NCBI RefSeq assembly: GCF_923079645.1
Contig: NZ_CAKLPY010000002.1
Span: forward strand, 124,001-188,000
Origin: Emticicia aquatica
Lineage (GTDB): Bacteria > Bacteroidota > Bacteroidia > Cytophagales > Spirosomataceae
Reading direction: 5' to 3'
Length of the DNA stretch: 64,000 nucleotides
Part shown: positions 35,088 through 43,760 of the stretch, piece by piece
Layout: each line of letters opens with the position of its first letter
How positions within the stretch are numbered: the stretch's first letter is position 1
The notes under the pieces: generated by a model
Told to the model about the DNA's origin: nothing
The model's input: only the letters and a program-made list of their open reading frames with translations
Database searches by the model: none
Translations under genes and position numbers: made by a program

Positions 35088-36296
35088 ATGGCTATTTTAC
35101 TCGAAATATTATTCTGGTTAAGTATTGGTCTAGTTGTCTATACTTACATTGGCTATGGAATCTTAGCTTGGTTTTTTGTAAAAATCAGAAACATTCTCGG
35201 CAAACAATTCAAAAAATATAACGACCCAACTTTTTTACCAAAAGTCACGCTCGTTATTCCTGCCTACAACGAAATGAGTTGTATTCAAGCCAAAGTAGCA
35301 AACACTTTTAGTCTCGATTATCCTGTTGAGCAAATGGAAGTTTTGTTTGTTACAGAAGGCTCAAATGATGGTACTTCTGAATATATTAAGTCTCTACAAA
35401 CCACCTATCCAAATCTCAGAATGATTGATGGTGATACCCGTAGAGGTAAAATTGAAGCCATGAATATGGCCATCAAAACCATTACGACACCTATCGTGAT
35501 TTTTACGGATGCTAATACAAACCTCAACAATTTGGTCATAAAAAATATCGTCAGACATTTTCAAAACCCTAAAGTTGGTGCAGTTGCAGGCGAAAAACGC
35601 ATTGAAACCGAAGGTAGTGAAGCTGCTGCGGGTGCTGGAGAAGGTTTATATTGGAAATATGAGTCTTTCTTGAAAAAACTTGATACCGAACTTTATTCAG
35701 TTGTGGGTGCCGCAGGCGAACTTTTCGCTGTAAGAACTGACTTATTTGGTCAGGTTGAAAAAGACACTTTGCTTGATGATTTTATTGTTTCATTACGCAT
35801 TGCTGCCGATGGTTATCGGGTAATTTATGAACCTGAAGCTTACGCAAGCGAACGACCTTCATTCTCGATTCAAGATGAAATGAAACGCAAAATCAGAATT
35901 GCTGCAGGTGGTTTCCAAGCCATTGCTCGACTAGGTTTCTTATGGAATATTTTCCGTTATGGTTTGCTTTCCTTTCAATATGTATCTCATCGTGCCATGC
36001 GTTGGGCAGTTGCTCCTTTTTGTTTGCCTATTATTTTATTGCTCAATTTTGCCATTCTTTTAACACAATCTGAGTTGCTTGATTATCCAATTTATCAGGC
36101 TTTGATGTTGGCTCAAATTGCATTTTATTTAATGGCAATCACTGGCTATTATCTTGAAAATCAACGAATTAGAGTAAAATTATTATTCGTACCTTTTTAC
36201 TTTTCTTTCATGAATTATTGTGCTATCAAAGGATATATTCGATACAGAAACGGACTTACTTCAGGCATCTGGGAAAAAGTCAAAAGAGCTGAATAA
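35088..36296 (+). CDS. Membrane GT2 glycosyltransferase
   Basis: 402 residues from the ATG at 35088; a TTG at 35064 is weaker. An N-terminal membrane segment (LFWLSIGLVVYTYIGYGIL) precedes the GT-A domain with TLVIPAYNE, FTDANTN and DDFIVSLRIAADGYR. C-terminal hydrophobic segments follow (FCLPIILLLNFAILL and YQALMLAQIAFYLMAITGYY). This is the layout of inner-membrane GT2 enzymes that extend lipid-linked repeat units. The usual processive motif QxxRW is replaced by RKIRIAAGG, so a non-processive enzyme is more likely. It lies between the sugar transferase and another GT2 gene, 12 bp before the next start. Confidence 0.9.
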   Translation: MAILLEILFWLSIGLVVYTYIGYGILAWFFVKIRNILGKQFKKYNDPTFLPKVTLVIPAYNEMSCIQAKVANTFSLDYPVEQMEVLFVTEGSNDGTSEYIKSLQTTYPNLRMIDGDTRRGKIEAMNMAIKTITTPIVIFTDANTNLNNLVIKNIVRHFQNPKVGAVAGEKRIETEGSEAAAGAGEGLYWKYESFLKKLDTELYSVVGAAGELFAVRTDLFGQVEKDTLLDDFIVSLRIAADGYRVIYEPEAYASERPSFSIQDEMKRKIRIAAGGFQAIARLGFLWNIFRYGLLSFQYVSHRAMRWAVAPFCLPIILLLNFAILLTQSELLDYPIYQALMLAQIAFYLMAITGYYLENQRIRVKLLFVPFYFSFMNYCAIKGYIRYRNGLTSGIWEKVKRAE

Positions 36297-36308
36297 TAAT
36301 CAAACGTT

Positions 36309-37238
36309 ATGTTTCGGAAGCTATTTAGAAAAGTCAAAATAGCTTCCCAACAATTCTTACTTCCTAATAAAAACGTCGAACAAATGATTAATTTTTTCTT
36401 GCCTTCTTGGGTAAAAAATATCATCAAAAAGCCACTCAATATTAAGCAATACTCTGACGCAGAAATTGCTGATTTGAAGCAAAAACTTGCAAGATTTTCT
36501 TCTGAAAACCCTTTGATTAGTGTTGTTATACCAGCTTGGAACGAAGAAGAAGGAATTTTGCATACGCTTATTTCGTTGGCTAATACTAACACAAAATACG
36601 ATACCGAATTACTCATTATTGATAATAATTCAACGGATGGAACGCCTACTTTACTCAAAAAATTGGGTATCAAAACCCTCGTTGAAACCAAGCAAGGGGT
36701 TGGTCATGCTCGTACATGCGGCCTGCATAATGCCAAAGGAAAATATATTTTAACAGGCGATAGTGACACCTTTTATCCAGCAGGTTGGATAACGGCAATG
36801 GCTGAAGGAATGATTAATGATGAGCAAGTTTATTGCGTTCATGGCAGTTATTCGTTTTTACCGAGTGATAGCACACCTCGATGGCAATATGCTTTTTATG
36901 AATTTTTGAGCAGTTTTATTATCAAGAAGAAAGAAAAAACGCAGCCTTTTCTCAATACTTTGGGCTTTAACTGTGGTTTTATTCGCCAAAAAGGCATTGA
37001 TGTTAATGGATACGAAATCGAAACGCAACGAACTTTTCGGGGTGCAGCAGGTGTAGCCGAACAAAATGCAACGGAAGATGGCATGATGGCGTTGAGATTG
37101 CAACAAGCTGGTGGCAAAAACAAAGCAATTGAAAGTAATGATGCTCGTGTTTGGACAAGCGACCGCCGTATTCAACTCGATGGAGGCTTGAAAAGTGCTT
37201 TAACTTTACGTATAAAAAAATACCTCTTTAAGAAATAA
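36309..37238 (+). CDS. GT2 glycosyltransferase
   Basis: 309 residues, soluble apart from its ends. GT-A signatures are SVVIPAWNEEEGI (~residues 75-87), LLIIDNNSTDGT and the DxD-like GDSDTFYPAGW. No membrane anchor is obvious, though the N-terminal ~60 residues are basic. It should add one sugar of the exopolysaccharide repeat unit at the cytoplasmic face. It lies 12 bp after the previous GT gene and 2 bp before the acetyltransferase gene, so the three are one operon. The donor and linkage are unknown. Confidence 0.88.
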   Translation: MFRKLFRKVKIASQQFLLPNKNVEQMINFFLPSWVKNIIKKPLNIKQYSDAEIADLKQKLARFSSENPLISVVIPAWNEEEGILHTLISLANTNTKYDTELLIIDNNSTDGTPTLLKKLGIKTLVETKQGVGHARTCGLHNAKGKYILTGDSDTFYPAGWITAMAEGMINDEQVYCVHGSYSFLPSDSTPRWQYAFYEFLSSFIIKKKEKTQPFLNTLGFNCGFIRQKGIDVNGYEIETQRTFRGAAGVAEQNATEDGMMALRLQQAGGKNKAIESNDARVWTSDRRIQLDGGLKSALTLRIKKYLFKK

Positions 37239-37240
37239 TT

Positions 37241-37855
37241 ATGTCAATCGTTGCTACAATAAAATCAAGTCCGAAACTTAAAAAGTTTGTGCATTGGTGT
37301 TTGATCCCTACGCATCAAGCTCGCCCTCGACTTTGGGTGCAGTGGTTTGTTAATCCTTTTTTTCATAAAATAGGAAAAGGAACAAGCATTTGTCGCCGCA
37401 CTCGTATGGATGTTTTGCCGTTTCAACCTTTCAATATTGGCAATTATAGTACTGTTGAAGATTTTGCAACAATTAATAATGGCGTTGGCCCCGTTAACAT
37501 CGGCAATAATTCTAGAATTGGTATCGGAAATGTAGTCATTGGCCCCGTAACGATTGGCAACAATGTAATTCTTGCCCAAAATATCGTTATGAGTGGACTT
37601 AATCATGTTTACGCTGATGTAGAAACACCGATATATTTACAACCAGTTACGACATCAACAATTACGATTGAAGATGATTGTTGGATTGGGGCAAATGCCG
37701 TAATAACGGCTGGCGTTACCATCGGAAAACACAGTGTGATTGCAGGTGGAGCGGTTGTTACCAAGAATATTCCGCCATTTAGTGTGGCCGTTGGTAATCC
37801 TGCAAAAGTGATTAAGCAATATAATTTTGAAACAAAAACTTGGGAAAAGGTTTAA
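37241..37855 (+). CDS. Left-handed beta-helix (hexapeptide) O-acetyltransferase
   Basis: 204 residues. Hexapeptide repeats run through the middle (FNIGNYSTVEDFATI, VNIGNNSRIGIGNVVIG, VTIGNNVILAQN), then the CoA-binding part with IEDDCWIGANAVITAGVTIG and VIAGGAVVTKNIPPFS. The catalytic His is likely in GLNHVYAD. Such enzymes transfer acetyl from acetyl-CoA to a sugar hydroxyl. It is the last plus-strand gene of the exopolysaccharide locus and starts 2 bp after the GT2 stop. It ends 8 bp before the convergent pseudouridine synthase stop. Confidence 0.92.
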   Translation: MSIVATIKSSPKLKKFVHWCLIPTHQARPRLWVQWFVNPFFHKIGKGTSICRRTRMDVLPFQPFNIGNYSTVEDFATINNGVGPVNIGNNSRIGIGNVVIGPVTIGNNVILAQNIVMSGLNHVYADVETPIYLQPVTTSTITIEDDCWIGANAVITAGVTIGKHSVIAGGAVVTKNIPPFSVAVGNPAKVIKQYNFETKTWEKV

Positions 37856-37863
37856 TTTTCCTT

Positions 37864-38577
37864 CTAAAGCATTCCGATTTCAGTTAATATTCTTGTAAAC
37901 TCTTCACTCATTGGTGCAGAAATATGTATATTTTCTCCAGTAACTGGATGAATAAAACTTAATTCGCTTGCGTGGAGTAACATCGTATTTAAACCAAATT
38001 TTTGTTCAAACATCTTGTTATGTTTACATTCTCCATAAGTTTTATCGCCGATTAAATAATGTCTTAATTGGGCAAAATGTCTCCTAATTTGGTGCATTCG
38101 ACCAGTTTCTGGCGTAATTTCTGCCAATGAGTACCTTGATTTTGGATAACGACTTACTTCAATGTCTAGTTCCACTTGTTTCAAACAACGATAATGCGTA
38201 ATAGCATCTTGAAAACCACCTTTTTCTTTTTCAAGCGGTCGGTCGGTCATACCTGATTCGGGCAAGTATCCACGAACTAAAGCCAAATATTTCTTGTGTG
38301 TTGAATGATTTTCAAATTGCTTTTTAATTTCTTTATCCACTTCTGGAGAAAGGGCAAAAAGCAAAACTCCCGAAGTTTTTCTGTCGATTCTATGACATGG
38401 GCTCACCCAGCAATTGAGTTGGTCACGCAATAATTGCAGAGCAAAAACACTTTCGTCGGCAGCAATAGATGAACGATGAACTAATAAATTATGTGGTTTA
38501 TTGATTGCAACAAGATAATCGTCTTGATAAAGAATTGGAAGTACTGTATTTTGCATTAACAATTTAAAATTAGACAT
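37864..38577 (-). CDS. RluA-type tRNA/rRNA pseudouridine synthase (TruC-like)
   Basis: 237 residues from the ATG at 38577, chosen because the longer frame to 38652 would overlap the upstream gene. The catalytic Asp motif is SPCHRIDRKTSGVLL, and the family blocks INKPHNLLVHRS and GETPETGRMHQIRRHF-like (EITPETGRMHQIRRHF) are present. The enzyme isomerises a uridine in tRNA or rRNA in the cytosol. The size and N-terminal layout fit TruC (tRNA U65) better than RluD. It is embedded between two exopolysaccharide gene blocks, in the minus-strand operon behind a GT gene, and has no obvious role in sugar synthesis. Confidence 0.9.
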   Translation of the reverse strand: MSNFKLLMQNTVLPILYQDDYLVAINKPHNLLVHRSSIAADESVFALQLLRDQLNCWVSPCHRIDRKTSGVLLFALSPEVDKEIKKQFENHSTHKKYLALVRGYLPESGMTDRPLEKEKGGFQDAITHYRCLKQVELDIEVSRYPKSRYSLAEITPETGRMHQIRRHFAQLRHYLIGDKTYGECKHNKMFEQKFGLNTMLLHASELSFIHPVTGENIHISAPMSEEFTRILTEIGML

Positions 38578-38585
38578 TATAAAGC

Positions 38586-39815
38586 CTACGAATTTTTCTT
38601 TTGATAAGCTTCCCAAGCCAAATCCCAAAGCAATGCTACTCGATTTTCCCAAGCATTACTCATGGCAGCGGCGAGTCTATTTTCCTTTTTTTCGACCGAA
38701 TTATCATTCATGGCCAGCGGAATCATGCTCAAAAACTCTTCGTGATTATTGGCTAAATAAATATGTTTAGCAAAAGTAGCAATATCTTCCGAGAAATTTG
38801 TCGTTACTACAGCTTTCCCTGCAGCTAAATATTCATTGATTTTGAGCGGATAAATGCCTCCAGTAAGATTATTTTTCACGAAAGGAATAATCGTGCAATC
38901 AAAATATTGTAGAAATGACGGTAATTCTTCGATGCGTTTTGGTCCAACAAAAACAATGTTTTTATAATCATCAAGTTTGATATTCGTAAACTCTTTGTCT
39001 TTTCTTGGCCCAACAATCACAATCGTTTTATCTGGATTTTGTACGGCAATTTTCACCATCAATTCGTAATCAATTCGCTGGCAAATAGCTCCCGTATAGC
39101 CAATTATTGGCGTTTTTATATCTGCTATTTCCTTTGGTTTGAGTAATATTTCTGCAATAGCTTTCTTAAACAAATGCACATCTCCTCCATTCGGAAAATA
39201 ATTGACTGTTTTATTATTTCTTGCCGAGATATTCCTGCATAATTGCTTGGAAGTGGCCATTGACATATCGTAGTGCGTCACACAACTATTTTCTTTTACC
39301 AAGCCGTGTCCTGGCACTTCCTCAATGGCATCACGGCTATGATAAATGCTCAAACTTGGCGACAGATATTTTTGAACATTTGCCAAGTATGTTGGGTTGA
39401 AAGAATTAATCAGCAAAAAATCTTTAAAGCCCTTTTCTCGACAAATACGTTTGATAACATTGCTCAATTGTCTGTCATTATAAGCACTCGCAATATTGTA
39501 CAATTCTCCTGCTGGAAGCGAGTAAATTGGCAAAGCTGGTTTGGGAGTTACAGCCACAAAATTTGGCGATTGCTCTGGCACATTGACCAAATAATCTTTA
39601 CCAAATAACAACGCATTCATTCGTCTTTTAACGGTTGGCTTTTTTCTTTCACGCCAAACATCTGCCCAAGAATAAGGATAATCTAGGTAAAAAACGGGAT
39701 TATCTCTACTCAAAACCTTCGCCAATGCCAATGAAGCAGACGAAACGTCTCCATCCCAACGAGACATAGTTGTGATGAAAATAGGCAGTTGTTGAAATGC
39801 TTCTCGGCTTAACAT
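38586..39815 (-). CDS. GT4-like glycosyltransferase
   Basis: 409 residues with a GT-B pattern. N-terminal half: LPIFITTMSRWDGD and LYHSRDAIEEVPG-like segments (IYHSRDAIEE). C-terminal half: IIGYTGAICQRIDYELMVKIA, VIVGPRKDKEF and the donor-binding region LTGGIYPLKINEYLAAGKAVVTTN, where the EYLAAGKAVV block corresponds to the ExxxGxP motif of GT4. It should be a cytosolic glycosyltransferase of the exopolysaccharide pathway. It is 8 bp upstream of the pseudouridine synthase gene. A small 37-residue ORF lies ~105 bp upstream on the same strand. Confidence 0.85.
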   Translation of the reverse strand: MLSREAFQQLPIFITTMSRWDGDVSSASLALAKVLSRDNPVFYLDYPYSWADVWRERKKPTVKRRMNALLFGKDYLVNVPEQSPNFVAVTPKPALPIYSLPAGELYNIASAYNDRQLSNVIKRICREKGFKDFLLINSFNPTYLANVQKYLSPSLSIYHSRDAIEEVPGHGLVKENSCVTHYDMSMATSKQLCRNISARNNKTVNYFPNGGDVHLFKKAIAEILLKPKEIADIKTPIIGYTGAICQRIDYELMVKIAVQNPDKTIVIVGPRKDKEFTNIKLDDYKNIVFVGPKRIEELPSFLQYFDCTIIPFVKNNLTGGIYPLKINEYLAAGKAVVTTNFSEDIATFAKHIYLANNHEEFLSMIPLAMNDNSVEKKENRLAAAMSNAWENRVALLWDLAWEAYQKKNS

Positions 39816-39920
39816 TTTTTTAATAGATAATGAATTGTTGTTTTTTTAGGTAAGACCAACAAATTGACGCTTGACAAAGAGTTAATTACAGAAAATCAAA
39901 TTTATAAACTTCGCTCTATA

Positions 39921-40034
39921 TCAATAATACAAATCTTTTCGAGAAATCGGCTTCTTATTTTTCAGCTTTCTTCCAGCCTTAAATCCGAAATATAATGCCA
40001 CAAAAACAGGCGGTAATATGATATTCCAAGGCAT
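39921..40034 (-). CDS. Candidate 37-residue single-span membrane protein in the exopolysaccharide locus
   Basis: ATG at 40034, TGA at 39921, giving 37 residues beginning MPWNIILPPVFVALYFGFKA, then GRKLKNKKPISRKDLYY. One hydrophobic span is followed by a strongly basic tail, so the tail should face the cytoplasm. It lies 43 bp after the GT2 gene (40078-41262) and 105 bp before the GT4-like gene, same strand. Composition and position are those of a real small protein, but I know no family. It could be an assembly or regulatory subunit. Confidence 0.5.
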   Translation of the reverse strand: MPWNIILPPVFVALYFGFKAGRKLKNKKPISRKDLYY

Positions 40035-40077
40035 GATTAATTATTTTAAAAAATAGATAATTATCGAATTTTATATT

Positions 40078-41262
40078 TCAATGCTCTGTTTCATTGCCTT
40101 CGCCATGAGGTGTATGAATAAACTGTTTACGAGCTTTACTAATATTTAAAGTCGCTTTCAGAATTGAAATCAAAGCAATTGGAATTTGCAAAAAAGCCAT
40201 TATTAATTGTTTGTTATACCATTTTGCAGGAATTCCAAGTAGTAAAGCGACCGCCAGTGCAATAAATAAACCCAAACTGAATGGAAATAATTCGCAGGCA
40301 AAAAAGAAACAAAATATCAGCCAAAGTCCTAAAACCGCCACTAACATTACTCGTGGAAATAAATAAGTTTGAAACACTTTATTGAAAAAAGCTACATTTC
40401 CTTTCAAAAGTTGAATCCAACCTTCGATAAAGTATTTTTCAAAAAATTCAACTTGTGTTGCAAGCCAGCGGCTTCTTTGCTTACTAAATACATCCGTTTT
40501 AGCTACTTTTTCATCGTAAACATATTCGCCATCTAAGAAAGCGACTTGCTTTCTCTGACGCATCAATCTGAATTCTAACTCTTTATCCTCGCCTGAAGTA
40601 TCGCCAATATCTGTTAAAAGACCTACAAATAAACTCCAATCGAAAGCCATTCCACTACCGATTAATGCCGAAGGCAAACCTACTGCCACGTGTCCACGAC
40701 GGAAAATATGGTTATTAATTTCTTCGGTACAAGCATCCAATAATGCAAATGGTGTTTGGAAATTCTTTGCTGTTCGATGCCCTTGCACCGCAGCATATCC
40801 TTGCTCAAAAGCATTATTAACAGCGTGTAAAAATCCTGCTCCAATATGATTATCGGCATCCAAAATCAAAACAATATCAACTTCATTTTGGGCTGTTGCT
40901 TCAACCGCTTTTTGCAAAGCTTTTCCTTTGGTGCTTTTCTCAAAACTCACTTCAACTACTTTAATCGGTAATTGATTTAACGTTTTGAGCGTTGCTTCGG
41001 TGAAAGAATCTGCAATAATTACTACCTCAAATAAATCTTTGGGATAATCTTGCTCGATGATATTTTTTGCAGTTGCAATAATCACTGCATCTTCTTTATA
41101 GCCAGGAACAAAAATTCTTATTTTGCGAAGTTTTTGTGCTTTGGCAAAAATCTTTTTACTAGAGATTTTTCCTGCAAAAGAGAAAAACAGCAAATATGCT
41201 ACCTGAATTGTAAGATAAATCAGAATGAAATATTCAATGAAACTGAGTATTGTTTGTATCAT
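40078..41262 (-). CDS. Membrane GT2 glycosyltransferase with QxxRW-type motif
   Basis: 394 residues. An N-terminal membrane segment (FIEYFILIYLTIQVAYLLFF) is followed by the GT-A domain with RIFVPGYKEDAVI, ILDADNHIGAG, TSGEDKELEFRL and KQRSRWLATQ (the QxxRW motif of processive GT2 enzymes). Three to four C-terminal membrane segments follow (VMLVAVLGLWLIFCFFFA, LGLFIALAVALLLGIP). QxxRW is also found in non-processive relatives, so processivity is not certain. It lies in the minus-strand exopolysaccharide block, 48 bp downstream of another GT2 gene. Confidence 0.9.
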   Translation of the reverse strand: MIQTILSFIEYFILIYLTIQVAYLLFFSFAGKISSKKIFAKAQKLRKIRIFVPGYKEDAVIIATAKNIIEQDYPKDLFEVVIIADSFTEATLKTLNQLPIKVVEVSFEKSTKGKALQKAVEATAQNEVDIVLILDADNHIGAGFLHAVNNAFEQGYAAVQGHRTAKNFQTPFALLDACTEEINNHIFRRGHVAVGLPSALIGSGMAFDWSLFVGLLTDIGDTSGEDKELEFRLMRQRKQVAFLDGEYVYDEKVAKTDVFSKQRSRWLATQVEFFEKYFIEGWIQLLKGNVAFFNKVFQTYLFPRVMLVAVLGLWLIFCFFFACELFPFSLGLFIALAVALLLGIPAKWYNKQLIMAFLQIPIALISILKATLNISKARKQFIHTPHGEGNETEH

Positions 41263-41310
41263 GGTTTTGGCATTATTCAGACTATTAAAAAAGCTTTTTT
41301 TATCTATTTA

Positions 41311-42249
41311 TTAATCAATTATTACTTGATTAAACTGTGTTGACGAATGATTGGCTGGCTCTTGGTGTGACGAATGGGTAAAATTCCAAATCAACGCTTG
41401 CCAAATTGATTTGGCGTGAGCTTGTTCTTTTTTCAAAAGATGTTTTAAAATATGAACTGGCGAAGAAACCAACACAAAAAAAGCACTGGCAATCAGCCAT
41501 CGAAAACCAACGTAGTTTCTGCGAATGTATAAAAATCTATTACGGTATAAATAATACGTTTTAAAAGCTGAATTTTTACCAGTCGAAACAGATTCTTTAT
41601 GAAATATCTGAGCAGTTCCCACATAATGAACGCCATAACCGTTCTTCTTGAATCTTGCAGCCCAGTCAAGTTCTTCATAATACAAGAAAAACATTTCGCT
41701 CATTTGGCCAACTTTTTTCAGGGCAGCCATCGGAATCATCATTGCTGCTCCATTTGGTAAATCAGTTTCACGCATATCATCATACTTGCCATCATCTTTT
41801 TGTAAATAGCCAATATCATAACTACGACTTGTGAGTGGATGAAGTCCGATTGCACCAGCATATTGAATCGTATCAGGCATAAAATGATACTTGATTTTCG
41901 GACAAGCAATACCACATGAAGGGTTTTTCTGGAGATATTCTACTAAAACATCTATCAAATTGGGCGTTACCTCGGTATCATTATTTACCAAAAAAGCATA
42001 TTCTCCTTTGACATAATGCAAGCCTATGTTGTTTCCACCCGCAAAACCTAAATTTATTGGCGTGCTAACGTGCGTAATAAAAGGAAATTCTTTTTTTAAG
42101 TAAGCTGAAGATTTTTTTGGTGAAGCATTATCAACCACAATCACTTCCCAATTTGGGTAAGTAAGTAACGCAAGCGACCGCAGCATATCGGCAGTAACTT
42201 CTGGCGTGTCAAAATTGACCGTTATAATTGATACTAATGGCTGATTCAT
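41311..42249 (-). CDS. GT2 glycosyltransferase, rhamnosyltransferase-like
   Basis: 312 residues. GT-A motifs: SIITVNFDTPEVT, VIVVDNASPKKS, LGFAGGNNIGL and the DxD-like VNNDTEVTPN, with the late acidic block YYEELDWAARFKKNGY. This order is typical of rhamnosyltransferase-type GT2 enzymes, though sugar specificity is not reliable. A hydrophobic segment near the C-terminus (WLIASAFFVLVSSPVHIL) may peripherally anchor it. It should act on the lipid-linked repeat unit at the cytoplasmic face. The polymerase gene lies 75 bp upstream on the same strand. Confidence 0.88.
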   Translation of the reverse strand: MNQPLVSIITVNFDTPEVTADMLRSLALLTYPNWEVIVVDNASPKKSSAYLKKEFPFITHVSTPINLGFAGGNNIGLHYVKGEYAFLVNNDTEVTPNLIDVLVEYLQKNPSCGIACPKIKYHFMPDTIQYAGAIGLHPLTSRSYDIGYLQKDDGKYDDMRETDLPNGAAMMIPMAALKKVGQMSEMFFLYYEELDWAARFKKNGYGVHYVGTAQIFHKESVSTGKNSAFKTYYLYRNRFLYIRRNYVGFRWLIASAFFVLVSSPVHILKHLLKKEQAHAKSIWQALIWNFTHSSHQEPANHSSTQFNQVIID

Positions 42250-42324
42250 GAAGGAAAGTTTGTAAGTTAAAAATTATACCGTTCAACTTTATAAATTTTA
42301 AATGTGAATCTTTGTTCGTAAAAA

Positions 42325-43758
42325 CTACTTATTTTTAGTATCCCACTTAGGACTAATAAACACAAAAGCCCAACTAATATAGACAATAGCCGACGACGGC
42401 AGAGCGTTCATTACTTCGTTTCCATAGCTACATACCAAACTACCAAAAGAACCCGCACACAAGGAGATGAGTTGATTTCGAAGAACTGGGTCATGCGTAT
42501 CCCAAATAATTCCTGCCGATTTCCCAACTATATAAAACATGATTCCAAACCAAAGCGTAAAGCCAATTATCCCATACATTGCCCACATTTTTACGTATAA
42601 ACTATCTGGGGCAATCGTTGCGGTTGGTATATGTTTATTAAAAGTTACTCCCCATTGCCCAATTGTACCAACGCCAGTTCCAAAAGGTTTAGTGGCCAAC
42701 ATATCGCTCAAACGTCGCTGGTTAATAAGTCTAACTTGTAAAGACGGGTCATTGGGGTCAAGTGAACTACGGAATCTTCTCATTTGGTCATTTCCTGAAC
42801 CAATAGAAGTGTATTTAAGCATTCCAATAAAACCTAAACCAACTATCATTCCAACTATCAAGATTTTGGTTTGCTTGATTAAAACCAAAAATATAAATCC
42901 ACCGCCAACTAAAGCTCCCATTGCACCTCTTGTTCCAGAAATAAGCATTCCATAAAAGATAACCGCAGCTGCAATTGTATAACAAGTTTTTCTGAAAGTT
43001 GAATAAGGTCCAATAGCCAAAACAATACACATAACTGTCAAATGGGCTTGTGAAGCACCAAACTGACCAGCTTCAGAATAATAAGAGAAAACCCTAAGCT
43101 TACCGAATAAAACGTGTGTTTTCTTCGCACCTTCTTCGAGCCAGCGATGCTCGGCTTCATCTACGCCAATAAATAATTGCTTAATGCCATAAATTGCTCC
43201 AATGAATGACATGATGATTATAATTGTGAGAAAAAGATTGATGTCAGTTTTTTTCTTGAAAACCAATATCACTAACGGAACGGTCAGAATCCAGTAAAGT
43301 GCCGCCGAACGCATTTCCTGAAACCAACCTTGAATATTTGGTCGAGCTGGATTTCCAATTTGTAAAACCGTTAGTCCAAACCAAGCTAAAGCTAACCAAA
43401 CTAAATCATTATCAAGGTGTCTAAATCGGTATTTGCTTCCACGATAAAAAAATATTCCTAACCAAGTAAGAACCAATAAACCATCGACTAAAAGTCCAAA
43501 TTGAGGCCCAACAATGTGTTTTCCAAGCGTTGGCATCACAAAGCAATAGAAAATAAAAGCAATGAGTCCAACACGTGGATTTAGGAAAACTGCTATTAAA
43601 AAAGTAATCGCAAAAGGCAAAATCAATAACATTCCTGCGATTGAGATGCCCATATTTGCAATCAATCGACCCAGCACATAACTAAAAAAAATGGCAGGAA
43701 TTATCCAACGTTTATTGATACCGATTCGGTTAGTTTTATAATACAAATCATTTTCCAT
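42325..43758 (-). CDS. Wzy-type O-antigen/exopolysaccharide polymerase
   Basis: 477 residues with about 10-12 hydrophobic segments, as in Wzy/WaaL-type proteins. The long periplasmic loop is around residues 200-360, with RRLSDMLATKPFGTGVG and AKPFGTG-like features seen in O-antigen ligase-type polymerases. Such enzymes link lipid-borne repeat units at the periplasmic face. Sequence identity of Wzy proteins is low, so the call rests on topology and context. It sits 2 bp downstream of the flippase gene and upstream of GT genes, in the expected order for a Wzx/Wzy locus. Confidence 0.8.
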   Translation of the reverse strand: MENDLYYKTNRIGINKRWIIPAIFFSYVLGRLIANMGISIAGMLLILPFAITFLIAVFLNPRVGLIAFIFYCFVMPTLGKHIVGPQFGLLVDGLLVLTWLGIFFYRGSKYRFRHLDNDLVWLALAWFGLTVLQIGNPARPNIQGWFQEMRSAALYWILTVPLVILVFKKKTDINLFLTIIIIMSFIGAIYGIKQLFIGVDEAEHRWLEEGAKKTHVLFGKLRVFSYYSEAGQFGASQAHLTVMCIVLAIGPYSTFRKTCYTIAAAVIFYGMLISGTRGAMGALVGGGFIFLVLIKQTKILIVGMIVGLGFIGMLKYTSIGSGNDQMRRFRSSLDPNDPSLQVRLINQRRLSDMLATKPFGTGVGTIGQWGVTFNKHIPTATIAPDSLYVKMWAMYGIIGFTLWFGIMFYIVGKSAGIIWDTHDPVLRNQLISLCAGSFGSLVCSYGNEVMNALPSSAIVYISWAFVFISPKWDTKNK

Positions 43759-43760
43759 AA

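Noticed and set aside
37864..38652. Longer pseudouridine synthase start at 38652
   Set aside because: The extension overlaps the upstream glycosyltransferase and is not family-like.
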